Of a stretch of DNA of 56,728 bases, positions 1-8,530 are shown in pieces. A program made the position numbers and the translations under genes. This stretch comes from Ruminococcus sp. (GTDB lineage: Bacteria; Bacillota; Clostridia; Oscillospirales; Ruminococcaceae): NCBI GenBank assembly GCA_019420505.1, contig JAHZHC010000011.1:1-56728 (forward strand), given 5' to 3'. Each line of letters starts with the position of its first letter. Positions within the stretch are counted from its first letter, which is position 1. The notes under the pieces were generated by a model that saw nothing but the letters and a program-made list of their open reading frames with translations, searched no databases and was not told the origin of the DNA.

Positions 1-345
1 TTTTGTAAACTCACCACAGCGGGGTCAAAGCCATAGATATCACAAACTGATAACGTGAGTTGACCCGTGCGGCCGAGCACCATAGAAATTTATCATTTTT
101 GTAAACTCACCACAGCGGGGTCAAAGCCATAGATATCACAAACTGATAACGTGAGTTGACCCGTGCGGCCGAGCACCATAGAAATTTATCATTTTTGTAA
201 ACTCACCACAGCGGGGTCAAAGCCATAGATATCACAAACTGATAACGTGAGTTGGCCCGTGCGGCCGAGCACCTCTACTAATAGGCTTATTTCGGCATTT
301 TTTGCACGCAAACGTGCAACTTTGAACGAAATATGTCTAAGTTAA
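1..345. repeat. Three tandem 96-bp repeats followed by a hairpin element
   Basis: Near-identical units begin at 1, 97 and 193 (period exactly 96). Each carries ACTCAC early and GTGAGT late, and GGGTCA pairs with TGACCC in an interleaved order, so two alternative or pseudoknotted pairings are possible. The third unit diverges at about 272 and runs into a hairpin: TTGCACG (302-308) pairs with CGTGCAA (313-319), inside an outer stem TATTTCG (288-294)/CGAAATA (327-333). A single diverged copy of repeat plus hairpin lies at 24665-24804. No ORF is evident. The window starts in the first copy, so the copy number is a minimum. Confidence 0.9.
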
Positions 346-348
346 AAT

Positions 349-387
349 AAAAACCGTATACCTGCACAAAACAGGATACGGTTTTTT
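349..387. terminator. Bidirectional intrinsic terminator
   Basis: An ACCGTAT.../...ATACGGT stem with one bulged base is followed by seven T on the plus strand and is A-rich on the other side. It probably ends leftward transcription of the regulator at 434-1315. Confidence 0.75.
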
Positions 388-433
388 TAGCATATTGACG
401 AAATAAATAGTTACTTTAATAAGAACTAAATAT

Positions 434-1315
434 CTATTTTTTATCCTCTCCACTGATTGTGCTGACAATTCCGCAGAGGATTCCTCCGACTGCAAAGAAA
501 AGCCAGTTATAGCGCCAGATGTTCCATATGATTCCGGTTATAAGAAAGCCTATAGTGGCGATCATCATAATTATGCTGTTGATTTTTTGACTTACAGAGC
601 TTTCTTTCCGATGCTCCTTTTCTACTCGTTTATTGTATTTTTCAATGTCGAATTTATCTTTCTGCATACCGTAATAAACAAGTATCGGAACTCCGACGGA
701 GGCTGATAAGAATAAAACAGAGTTTTCAAATGCTTCTGTAAAACGGGTTCCTTTTATTCCGTCCAGACCGATGGTTAATATCAGACCTAAGATGATGATT
801 CCTATTCCCAAGGCAATTCCTATGGGGAATTTCTTTTCAAATTTTTTTATTTGTTCTTCTTTATAAAACGGGGCTATAAAAGGATTATTTTTTTCAAAAT
901 TAGAATTGTGGATTCCGCTTATGACAAAAATCATAACAGCTAATAAAATGAACAGGAAAAAGCCCATTCCGATCAGTGTTTCTCGGATTTTCAAGCCATC
1001 GCAGAAGCCGGCAAAGGAAACTCCGAACAAACATAATCCTACACCGACTGATATTGCTCTTGAAAATCCGTTCATGTGTTTATCATATCCTGTTTTATCC
1101 TCGGCATTTTCCTTTTCGATATTACCTTTTATCAGGCTGTCCATCGAACAGCAAAACATATCGCATATTTGAATTATTTTATCCATTTCGGGAAAGCTGG
1201 AGTCAGATTCCCACTTGGAAACTGATTGCCTTGAAACATTAAGAGCCTCGGCAAGGTCTTCCTGAGTCATGTTTTTGGTTTTTCTCAAAAACTGTAGGTT
1301 TTCTCCTAAACTCAT
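434..1315 (-). CDS. XRE-family regulator with a C-terminal membrane domain
   Basis: Residues 5-60 form a Cro/C1-type helix-turn-helix, with the recognition region LNVSRQSVSKWES typical of the family. The remaining 230 residues hold about six hydrophobic segments (around 87-105, 112-133, 165-185, 200-218, 248-266 and 270-288), so the protein is probably a membrane-anchored DNA-binding regulator. This architecture is common in Clostridia, but its signal is generally unknown. The start has AAAGGA upstream. Its promoter overlaps an 8+8 bp palindrome (1394-1415), which suggests autoregulation. A leader hairpin CTCCGCCTA/TAGGCGGAG (1329-1337 and 1360-1368) sits just before the RBS. The gene stands alone. 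The fold is clear; the target is unknown. Confidence 0.85.
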   Translation of the reverse strand: MSLGENLQFLRKTKNMTQEDLAEALNVSRQSVSKWESDSSFPEMDKIIQICDMFCCSMDSLIKGNIEKENAEDKTGYDKHMNGFSRAISVGVGLCLFGVSFAGFCDGLKIRETLIGMGFFLFILLAVMIFVISGIHNSNFEKNNPFIAPFYKEEQIKKFEKKFPIGIALGIGIIILGLILTIGLDGIKGTRFTEAFENSVLFLSASVGVPILVYYGMQKDKFDIEKYNKRVEKEHRKESSVSQKINSIIMMIATIGFLITGIIWNIWRYNWLFFAVGGILCGIVSTISGEDKK

Positions 1316-1393
1316 AATATGATCCTTTCTCCGCCTATGTAATTATGACTATGCCGGTTTAGGCGGAGGGGCTTAGTCACAGGACAGCTGTTC

Positions 1394-1432
1394 CAATGAT
1401 AGAATTTTATCATTGTTCTGAGAAAACTTCAA
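1394..1432 (-). promoter_or_regulatory. Promoter and palindromic operator of the XRE regulator
   Basis: On the minus strand the -35 is TTGAAG (1427-1432) and the -10 is TAAAAT (1404-1409), with a 17-nt spacer. CAATGATA/TATCATTG with a 6-nt centre covers the -10, which is a suitable place for repression by the encoded helix-turn-helix protein. Confidence 0.65.
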
Positions 1433-1983
1433 CCAAATTTGTGTTGCTTTTAAATATTTTTATGTAAACTTGCAGTTGCATTGGCGTAAATGCGTGGTTT
1501 TTGACTTAATCGTAATTTGTGCGGCTGGCTAAAGATCTGAGCTGCTGACTAAGAGATCATGGATAATAGTCAGCAGGCTGCAAAAAATTATCCGCATTAT
1601 TGCGGATAATTGAGCTTGTCGAAAAAGACCTAATTTGATAAAAAGGGGCAGCCCTCTCGTGCAGGGCATGCCCCTCTTGAAAAACAATCCACTGGATTGT
1701 TTTGTCAATTCACCCTATGCGGAGCGTCGATGGAAAAGGGATTTCGCTGTCTGCGGACAGCGACAAGGAACTCTGTCCCCTTGACCTCTGCAAGCCTTTA
1801 AAGAAGGCAAGATTCTTGCAAGCAAGAATCAACCAAAACTTATAATATTACGCTTTTATAGTTTTTCTACAGACTGAATTATCCGCATTATTGCGGATAA
1901 TTCTTGTACTTAAATAAGATTCTTGCGGCTTTAGCTGAATAAAAAAACTGTGTACTCTGTCTTTGAGTAATATCTTATATGAG
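1433..1983. repeat. Gene-free stretch with hairpins and degenerate repeats
   Basis: No credible gene is seen. The stretch holds a 10-bp inverted repeat CTGCTGACTA/TAGTCAGCAG (1542-1551/1567-1576) and two copies of the palindrome ATTATCCGCA-TTAT-TGCGGATAAT (about 1587-1610 and 1878-1901). Between them lies a degenerate repeat of about 150 bp (1641-1790), starting GGGGCAGCCCTCTCGTGCAG, with a related copy at 17703-17850. The two palindromes bracket the degenerate repeat, as the ends of a small dispersed element would. Confidence 0.6.
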
Positions 1984-3927
1984 TTACAATTCTTCAAGCT
2001 CTTTAAGCCAGTTTTTTGCAACTGCATCAGAAGGCATTCTCCAGTCCCCTCTGGGTGAAAGTGTTACTGAACCGATCTTTGCTCCGTCAGGCAGGCACGA
2101 ACGTTTAAATTGCTGTGAGAAAAATCTTCGGTAAAATGTTTTTAGCCATTTTAAAATCGTTTCATCGTTATATTCATTTTTAAAAGCAATTCTGGCTAAG
2201 CGGTAAACCTTTTGAGGATTGTAACCCCAACGTATTCCGTTATATAGGAAAAAGTCGTGAAGCTCATAGGGTCCGACAAGATCTTCCGTTTTCTGAGTCA
2301 TTGCCGTAGCTGTTTCATCTGTGGGAAGAAGCTCCGGAGAAACGGGGGTGTCAAGAATATCATATAAAACTTCTCTGAGCTTATCACTTTTACAGGTATC
2401 GCCGTAGTATCTGACAATATGTCTGACCAAGGTTTTCGGGATCGAAGAATTTACTCCGTACATTGACATATGATCTCCGTTATATGTTGCCCAGCCAAGT
2501 GCCAGTTCGGACAAATCGCCTGTGCCGACAACAAAACCGTTGGTTTGGTTTGCAATGTTCATAAGCACCTTTGTACGCTCTCTCGCTTGTCCGTTTTCAA
2601 AAACCACATTATGATTATTAATATCATGGCCGATATCTTCAAAATGCTGAAGCACAGATTTTGTGATATCTACTTCCCTGAATGTTACATCTAAGGCTTC
2701 ACACATAAGTTCTGCATTAGAGCGTGTTCTTTTTGTTGTGCCGAAGCATGGCATAGTAACGGCAGTAATATCAGAATGGGGGCGTTTCAGTAAATCCATA
2801 GCTTCAACGCATACAAGCAAAGCCAGGCAAGAGTCCAGTCCTCCTGATATACCGATAACAACACTTTTGGCATTAGTGTGTTCAATTCGTTTTTTAAGTC
2901 CCTGTGACTGCATTTGCAGAATAAGGTGACAGCGATAGTTTCTTTCCTGATTATTTGAAGGTATAAAAGGTGTTTTGTCAACGGATCTTGTCAGTTCTGT
3001 TTCACAGATAGAATCATAAGAAAAATTGATTTTAGCAATATTAGGCTGAGGAGTTATTGCATTATAGGTCGACATTTTTCTTCGTTCAAAAGAAAGTTTT
3101 TTCACGTCAATTTCGGAAATAGTAATTTCGTTTTTAAATAAGATACTTTCGTTGAGTATAACGCCGTTTTCGGAAATAAGATTGTGTCCTGAAAAAACCA
3201 TGTCCTGAGTTGATTCACCATCTCCGGCGGAGCAGTAAACATATCCTGAAACAAGTCTTGCAGATTGGTTTGATACCAGCTGACGGCGGTAAGAATCCTT
3301 TCCTATAACTTCATCGCTGGCAGAGAGATTACAGATTATTGTTGCCCCGGCCTGTGCCAGATGATTGGAAACAGGATCGGCGGTCCAGAGATCCTCACAT
3401 ATTTCAAATGCCACTATAAGCTCAGGTATATTGGTACATTTGAAAACACTTTGTCCGAAGGGTACTGCACTGTTATTATTGTTTTTGTAGTCATATTTAT
3501 CAAGGCTTATTTCAGAAATTATGCCGTTATAAGCTGCAAAGTGTCTTGCTTCATAAAATTCATTATAATTAGGCAGATGAGTTTTCGGGACAAATCCGAG
3601 AATCTTTCCGTTTTGCATAACAGCTGCACAATTATAGATTTTTCCGAAAGCAAAAACAGGAATACCGACAGCCACAAGTGCGTCATATTTTTCTGTAGCT
3701 TTTACAATTTCAAGAAGTCCGTTCATTGCTCCGTCAAGCAAAACGCTTTGGAAAAACAGATCCTGACAGGTGTATCCTGTTATGCAAAGCTCAGGGAAAA
3801 CGGCAACCTTTACTTCCTTTTTCCTGCATTCATTAATCTGTTCAATAATATTTTGCACATTAAAGTCAATATCCGCAGCCTTTATTTTCGGAGTGCAGGC
3901 GGCAACCTTAATAAAACCGTCTTTCAT
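1984..3927 (-). CDS. nadE: Glutamine-dependent NAD+ synthetase
   Basis: Catalyses the last step of NAD+ biosynthesis: ATP-dependent amidation of nicotinate adenine dinucleotide with ammonia from glutamine. The N-terminal nitrilase-type glutaminase domain (about 1-285) shows the Glu-Lys-Cys set: FPELCITGY near 45, PKTHLPNYNEFYE near 115 and FEICEDLW near 176. The C-terminal synthetase domain carries the PP-loop SGGLDS near residue 360. At 647 residues it is full length for the glutamine-dependent form. It is cytoplasmic. AAAGGA lies 11 nt before the ATG. It appears monocistronic; the next leftward gene is over 600 bp away. Confidence 0.96.
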   Translation of the reverse strand: MKDGFIKVAACTPKIKAADIDFNVQNIIEQINECRKKEVKVAVFPELCITGYTCQDLFFQSVLLDGAMNGLLEIVKATEKYDALVAVGIPVFAFGKIYNCAAVMQNGKILGFVPKTHLPNYNEFYEARHFAAYNGIISEISLDKYDYKNNNNSAVPFGQSVFKCTNIPELIVAFEICEDLWTADPVSNHLAQAGATIICNLSASDEVIGKDSYRRQLVSNQSARLVSGYVYCSAGDGESTQDMVFSGHNLISENGVILNESILFKNEITISEIDVKKLSFERRKMSTYNAITPQPNIAKINFSYDSICETELTRSVDKTPFIPSNNQERNYRCHLILQMQSQGLKKRIEHTNAKSVVIGISGGLDSCLALLVCVEAMDLLKRPHSDITAVTMPCFGTTKRTRSNAELMCEALDVTFREVDITKSVLQHFEDIGHDINNHNVVFENGQARERTKVLMNIANQTNGFVVGTGDLSELALGWATYNGDHMSMYGVNSSIPKTLVRHIVRYYGDTCKSDKLREVLYDILDTPVSPELLPTDETATAMTQKTEDLVGPYELHDFFLYNGIRWGYNPQKVYRLARIAFKNEYNDETILKWLKTFYRRFFSQQFKRSCLPDGAKIGSVTLSPRGDWRMPSDAVAKNWLKELEEL

Positions 3928-4073
3928 AAGAAAAATGTCCTTTCAAGTGAATTTTCTGAAGTTTTTATATCATTAAAGTTTGTTCAAATTGCAATGCTTT
4001 ACCGCCATTATACCACTTTTTTCACCTGAAATCAAGTAATCTGAAATTATGTCTCAAAGGCTCAAAGAATAAT

Positions 4074-5108
4074 TTAAAAGCATCTTCCGTTTTCATTTTT
4101 TATACAGTTTTCGTATTTATTAGCCTGACAGTGATAACATACTTCGTTTTCCAATGGTTTTCCTTCAAAGAAAGCGTCGAGATTTGACAGAGTAACTGTT
4201 GCAATAGCGTCAAGCGCCTCCTGTGTTAAGAAGGCTTGATGAGAAGTAAGAAGAACGTTAGGTTTTGAAACAAGAAGAGATAAGACATCATCTTTTATAA
4301 GCGTATTTGAGTTATCCTCAAAAAATAAGTCGCTTTCCTCTTCATACACATCAAGTCCTGCTGCCTTTACAGTACCGTTATTCAATGCTTCAAGCAATGA
4401 TTCGCTGTCTATTAATGCACCTCTTGAGGTATTAAGGAGATATACTCCTTTTTTCATTTTGGAAAAAGCATCACTGTCTATAATTTTGTTGGTTTCTTCG
4501 GTCAGCGGACAGTGAAGTGAAATTACATCACTGTTTTTAAGCAGATAATCCAGTTTTACATATTCGAAATCAGCGTTTTGCGAAGGGTATAGATCATATG
4601 CAAGCACTTTCATTCCAAAGCCTTTGCAGATGCTGATAAATGCTTTTCCGATTTTTCCTGTTCCGATAACACCGACGGTTTTTCCGTATAAATCTATTCC
4701 GGTCAGTCCTGCAATATTAAAATTAAACTCCTTGGTACGGTTATAGGCCTTGTGAATTTTTCGGTTTATTCCTAAAAGCAAAGCCATTGTGTGTTCAGCC
4801 ACGGCATGAGGTGAATAAGCCGGAACTCTGACCACATTTATTTTCTGATAAGCGGCTTTGAAGTCAATATTACTGTATCCGGCACAGCGCATTGCGATAA
4901 CTCTTACTCCGCCGTTATACAGAATGTCGATAGCCTCCTTGTCAATTTCATCATTGACAAAAGCGCAGACTCCGTCAAAGCCTTTGGCAAGAACAGCGGT
5001 TTTGGCAGAAAGCTTTGATTCAATATATTCAATCTGATATTTTGTATTGTGGGCGTCAAAAAACTCCTTATCATAAGGCTTTACGTCATAAAATAATATC
5101 TTTTTCAT
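4074..5108 (-). CDS. ldhA: D-isomer 2-hydroxyacid dehydrogenase (D-lactate dehydrogenase type)
   Basis: An NADH-dependent D-2-hydroxyacid dehydrogenase, most like fermentative D-lactate dehydrogenase (pyruvate to D-lactate). It has the Rossmann motif VGVIGTGKIG near residue 145 and the catalytic Arg (NTSRGALID, ~228), Glu (DVYEEE, ~255) and His (TSHQAF, ~290). The ATG at 5108, 8 nt after AAAGGA, is preferred over an in-frame TTG two codons upstream. Oddly, the last 21 residues contain four cysteines (C324, C327, C335, C343; CxxC-x7-C-x7-C) that family members normally lack. Upstream, TTGTGAATTTTTATGCAA (5266-5283) resembles a Rex redox operator. The exact substrate is inferred. Confidence 0.88.
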   Translation of the reverse strand: MKKILFYDVKPYDKEFFDAHNTKYQIEYIESKLSAKTAVLAKGFDGVCAFVNDEIDKEAIDILYNGGVRVIAMRCAGYSNIDFKAAYQKINVVRVPAYSPHAVAEHTMALLLGINRKIHKAYNRTKEFNFNIAGLTGIDLYGKTVGVIGTGKIGKAFISICKGFGMKVLAYDLYPSQNADFEYVKLDYLLKNSDVISLHCPLTEETNKIIDSDAFSKMKKGVYLLNTSRGALIDSESLLEALNNGTVKAAGLDVYEEESDLFFEDNSNTLIKDDVLSLLVSKPNVLLTSHQAFLTQEALDAIATVTLSNLDAFFEGKPLENEVCYHCQANKYENCIKNENGRCF

Positions 5109-5296
5109 AAACAAATTCCTTTCTTATTCAGCGATGATGTTGTTCATTATTTTATTTTCACCTATATATTTTAAATTATGCCGAAATAAAAAAATTCAGA
5201 AACCTATAGGAAAAGTTCAGGTTACTATTTATATTTTACACAACACTCAACCGGTTATGATTTTTTGTGAATTTTTATGCAAATTTTATTAATTTA

Positions 5297-5332
5297 GAAA
5301 AAATCCGATGACAGATTTCTGACATCGGATTT
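5297..5332 (-). terminator. Terminator of the exporter operon
   Basis: A perfect 10-bp stem (AAATCCGATG at 5301-5310 with CATCGGATTT at 5323-5332) is followed on the minus strand by TTTC, directly after the nucleotidyltransferase stop codon. Confidence 0.85.
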
Positions 5333-5336
5333 AAAC

Positions 5337-6440
5337 TCATTTGTTTTTATTTATATATTTTATTTCACGAATGATTTTTTTACTTCTGAAAAGTGCACGA
5401 TAAATCAATCTTACCGGCCACATTAACGGGAACAGAAACGGAACCTTTTCCAAAAACGGAAAAACCATCTGCATTATATATAAAGGAGGGAAAAGTCTGT
5501 GTATGACAAATCTGAAGGTTCCCATTTTCTTATGCTTATTCAGATTGGAATTAAGCCTTGTTCCATATGTACCGCTGCTTAAAATAAAACGTTCAAATTC
5601 TTTATATTTCTCAGACGGCGGAAAGTCACCGAACCAGATTTTTGAAACTGCAATTACATCACGGCAGGTCTGTGCTTTGCCCACTTTAGATAACTGAGAA
5701 TAAATAAGCTCCCAGTCAAGAGTTTTTTCTTTCTGTTTCAGATAAACATATATATCCATTATTGAACGGATTCCGGTTCCGCCATTGTTCAAGTGCTTAT
5801 CCAGATGGGCAAATAAATATATGAAAAACCAATTGTCATTAAGATTTAAATTGTTATCGGAGTCCATAACGGAATTTTTCCATACATTTGAAAATAACGT
5901 TGAATATTCTTTGTTTTCTTCACCGAACAGCCGACGGTGGATCTCTATATTCATCATTGGCTGTTTAAAATAAGCGTCATGATCCTTGTCGGGAGTTATT
6001 TCGGGTTCATAGCCTAAGGATATCATGATTTTATTTGCTTTGCTAACATTATCGCTGTCTATCAGCAGATCAATATCCGCCATAAGCCTCATATCCCTTT
6101 GAGGATACATATCTTTAAGAAAAATGCCTTTTAACGCAAGAAATCTGATATTCTCATTTTTTAATTTCTGTGAAACAGCGTCAAATTCCAAGGTTTGCGT
6201 TAAATCCTTTACAATGGCTCTGTCACGATATTCTGCCCATTTTTTTGAAAGCTGTGCATCAGGTTTTTCTGCAAGCTTTTCAATAGCATAGTAGGACATA
6301 TTGGCAACACCGTGATGCTTAGAAATATTAAATATCTTTTCAAAGCTGAGGTTTTCGGGTTTTTCCTCCGGCTGAGTTTCGTTTAGTATGCTTTTAAGAA
6401 GGTGGATCAAATAGTCGTATTCGTTTTTAAACTTCTCCAT
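5337..6440 (-). CDS. Nucleotidyltransferase family protein (NTP_transf_5-like)
   Basis: Resembles the uncharacterised nucleotidyltransferase family found beside lasso-peptide and other RiPP genes. The diagnostic stretch LALKGIFLKDMYPQRDMRLM followed by ADIDLLID (around residues 105-135) matches the LKG...R...DxDLL pattern, with the Asp pair expected to bind metal. The substrate is unknown. I place the start at 6440, behind AAGGA with about 9 nt spacing, because the in-frame ATG at 6458 has no RBS. This start overlaps the ABC gene by 14 nt, implying translational coupling. It is the last gene of the four-gene operon from 8786 and is followed by a strong terminator. A hydrophobic stretch near the C-terminus (PLYIMQMVFPFLEKVPFLFP) may touch the membrane. 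Confidence 0.8.
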   Translation of the reverse strand: MEKFKNEYDYLIHLLKSILNETQPEEKPENLSFEKIFNISKHHGVANMSYYAIEKLAEKPDAQLSKKWAEYRDRAIVKDLTQTLEFDAVSQKLKNENIRFLALKGIFLKDMYPQRDMRLMADIDLLIDSDNVSKANKIMISLGYEPEITPDKDHDAYFKQPMMNIEIHRRLFGEENKEYSTLFSNVWKNSVMDSDNNLNLNDNWFFIYLFAHLDKHLNNGGTGIRSIMDIYVYLKQKEKTLDWELIYSQLSKVGKAQTCRDVIAVSKIWFGDFPPSEKYKEFERFILSSGTYGTRLNSNLNKHKKMGTFRFVIHRLFPPLYIMQMVFPFLEKVPFLFPLMWPVRLIYRALFRSKKIIREIKYINKNK

Positions 6441-8097
6441 AATACATTTTTCCTTCATTTATTATAAGATGTTTGCTGCAAATCTTCAATGCGGCAGGTC
6501 TGTGTGTAACAATAAGACAGGTTCTGTTTTTTAATGCCGCTATATTTTCTAAAAGCTGTGCTTCGGTTGCTTCATCAAGCGCACTTGTCGCTTCATCAAG
6601 AAGCATTATCGGTGCATTCCCTAAAATCGCTCTTGCTATGGCTATACGCTGAGCCTGACCTTCGGAAATTCCTGAGCCTTTTTCCCCTATTTTTGTATTG
6701 AATTTATCCGGCAGTGCTTCAATAAAATCAAGTGCACAAGCTGTTTTTGCCGCTTCTATAACACTTTCCGAAGAAGCGTTTTTGTTAAGCATACGTATGT
6801 TTTCTTCAATTGTGCCGGAAAAAAGAAAATTACCCTGGGGTACATATGAAAATAAACCTCTTGTTTCTTTTCCGCTCAGAAAATCTCCTTTATCTGATTT
6901 AAAAATCAGATTTCCTTCTCTTGGCTGATATGCACCGAGAAGAAGTAAAAACAGGGTGGATTTACCGCCGCCGGAAAGACCCGTAAGAGATATGAAATCT
7001 CCCTTATTTATTTCGATATTTACGTTAGAAAGCACATGATTTTCGCCATATGAAAAGGACAGGTTATTTGTGGTGATTTTATTAAAGCTTTCGTAATCCA
7101 GAGTTTTTTCAGCAGGTGTTTCATCAGGTAGCTTTTCAATATCAATAATGCGTTCGGCAGAGGCCAGAACCCCGTAAATTTTCGGTAAAAGTCCTGAAAG
7201 ATTAGCAAACGGCTGTTGAATCTGGTTTACAAGCTGGAGAATAGCTGTAAGAGTGCCGTAGGTCATAATATTGAGATAAATACCTCTTGCGCCCCAAATC
7301 ATTGCAAATAAATAGCCCATATGAAACACAAAACCAAATCCTGCATTAGCACAAATACTTAATGTACGCCTTTTCATCTGTGCTTTAAAGTGTTTATCCT
7401 GATTTATATCATTTGTTTCCTCCATTTGTTTTTCACAGCCGAAAACTTTAACGATGAGCACATTTTCAACCGCTTCCTGAAGAAAAGATCTTACCTTGCC
7501 TTCCTTTTCCTGCACATCCTTATGCAGAAACTTCATTTTCTTTCTGAAAAACCTTGTTACGAAAAAAAGCATTAGTCCCGAAAAAATAAAAACAAGAGTA
7601 AAGCTTTTGTCAAGAGCAATAAGGACTGCTACTGCGCAAATAAGTCTGGTTATCAGATTAACAAGGTTAGGAACAATGGAGGTTACCCCCTCAGTAACGA
7701 TCTGGACGTCTGAGAACATTCTGTTAAGCAATTCTCCGCTGTGAAATCCGGATATGTTTGAATATTCTTTTTTGAAAAGAGTATCAAGCATTTTACTGCG
7801 CATTTTTATTGATATTTTACAGCGTATGTATTCTCCTATGCTGTTGCAATACAGCAGAAGAACAAGCTGAGCAACTATAACGGCAAAAAGTCCGATTCCA
7901 TAATTAATAAACTCGGATTTGTTATGACTGACAGCGCCGTCCACAATGCCCTTGCACATAAGAGAAAACACAATTGCGCTGGCTGCAAACAAACCGTTGC
8001 CTATAATGAGAGTAAGAATTTTAAAATGCTGAAATTTTGAGTTTGTCCAAAGCCATTTATATGTTAATTTATCTTTTGAATTTGGTTTTAACGACAT
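6427..8097 (-). CDS. ABC exporter, fused permease and ATPase
   Basis: A half-size exporter of 556 residues. The N-terminal transmembrane domain (about 1-310) has roughly six helices. The ATPase domain has Walker A GLSGGGKST (~373), signature SEGQAQRIAIARA (~479), Walker B IMLLDEATSALD and the switch His in THRPAA. It probably works as a homodimer. There is no N-terminal peptidase domain, so any leader would have to be removed by another protein; the S26-like peptidase encoded just upstream is the obvious candidate. The start follows GGAGG and overlaps that gene by 29 nt. Its position suggests it exports a modified peptide, like LanT- or lasso D-type exporters, but the cargo is inferred only from neighbours. 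Confidence 0.88.
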   Translation of the reverse strand: MSLKPNSKDKLTYKWLWTNSKFQHFKILTLIIGNGLFAASAIVFSLMCKGIVDGAVSHNKSEFINYGIGLFAVIVAQLVLLLYCNSIGEYIRCKISIKMRSKMLDTLFKKEYSNISGFHSGELLNRMFSDVQIVTEGVTSIVPNLVNLITRLICAVAVLIALDKSFTLVFIFSGLMLFFVTRFFRKKMKFLHKDVQEKEGKVRSFLQEAVENVLIVKVFGCEKQMEETNDINQDKHFKAQMKRRTLSICANAGFGFVFHMGYLFAMIWGARGIYLNIMTYGTLTAILQLVNQIQQPFANLSGLLPKIYGVLASAERIIDIEKLPDETPAEKTLDYESFNKITTNNLSFSYGENHVLSNVNIEINKGDFISLTGLSGGGKSTLFLLLLGAYQPREGNLIFKSDKGDFLSGKETRGLFSYVPQGNFLFSGTIEENIRMLNKNASSESVIEAAKTACALDFIEALPDKFNTKIGEKGSGISEGQAQRIAIARAILGNAPIMLLDEATSALDEATEAQLLENIAALKNRTCLIVTHRPAALKICSKHLIINEGKMYYGEV

Positions 8098-8530
8098 TTT
8101 TCATCCTCCGAAATTTGAAAAAGACTCGTCTGATAAAAAAAGACTGCCATAAAAAAACGTACAATTTATATAAAGGCGCATTAACAGAAATGTCTTTGCC
8201 TTTACGATTAAAAGAGCAGACAACGCCGATTATATGTTTTTCTTCTATGCCATATTCCAATTGAAGCTGGTTATCGCCGCACATTACGTATTTTCCGTCA
8301 TCACAGGATATGACCCTGTGTAGGACATACTGACCGTTATCTCTCAGATAAAAGGCAATATCGTTCTTTTTCAAAGCTCCGTCAGGTTTTATAAGAATCA
8401 CAGAATCACGTTCCTGAACAAAAAGAGGAAGCATGCTTGTTCCTCTTGGATACATTTGAAAATGTCCGCCGCTTTCTAAAATCAGACGAATTGTATCATC
8501 ATAATCAGACAGCTTGAATGTTTTACGCAA
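8069..8530 (-). CDS. S26/S24-like peptidase (SipW-type signal peptidase homologue)
   Basis: 153 residues. RGTSMLPLF (about 30-37) carries the expected nucleophile Ser32 of type I signal peptidases. VLHRVI (69-74) places His71 where bacterial enzymes usually have Lys, as in the Ser-His ER/SipW type. MCGDNQ (83-88) fits the conserved GD box. A hydrophobic segment near 122-140 may anchor it. Translation starts at a TTG (8530), 9 nt after AAAGGAG, and overlaps the end of the PqqD gene by 8 nt. Short peptidases of this kind recur in Firmicutes RiPP loci beside PqqD and HPr-kinase-like genes. Leader removal is the natural hypothesis, but the substrate is unproven. Confidence 0.78.
   Translation of the reverse strand: MRKTFKLSDYDDTIRLILESGGHFQMYPRGTSMLPLFVQERDSVILIKPDGALKKNDIAFYLRDNGQYVLHRVISCDDGKYVMCGDNQLQLEYGIEEKHIIGVVCSFNRKGKDISVNAPLYKLYVFLWQSFFIRRVFFKFRRMKNVVKTKFKR

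Noticed and set aside
1..288. Possible CRISPR array
   Set aside because: The 96-bp units are directly adjacent copies without unique spacers, and no cas gene is present.
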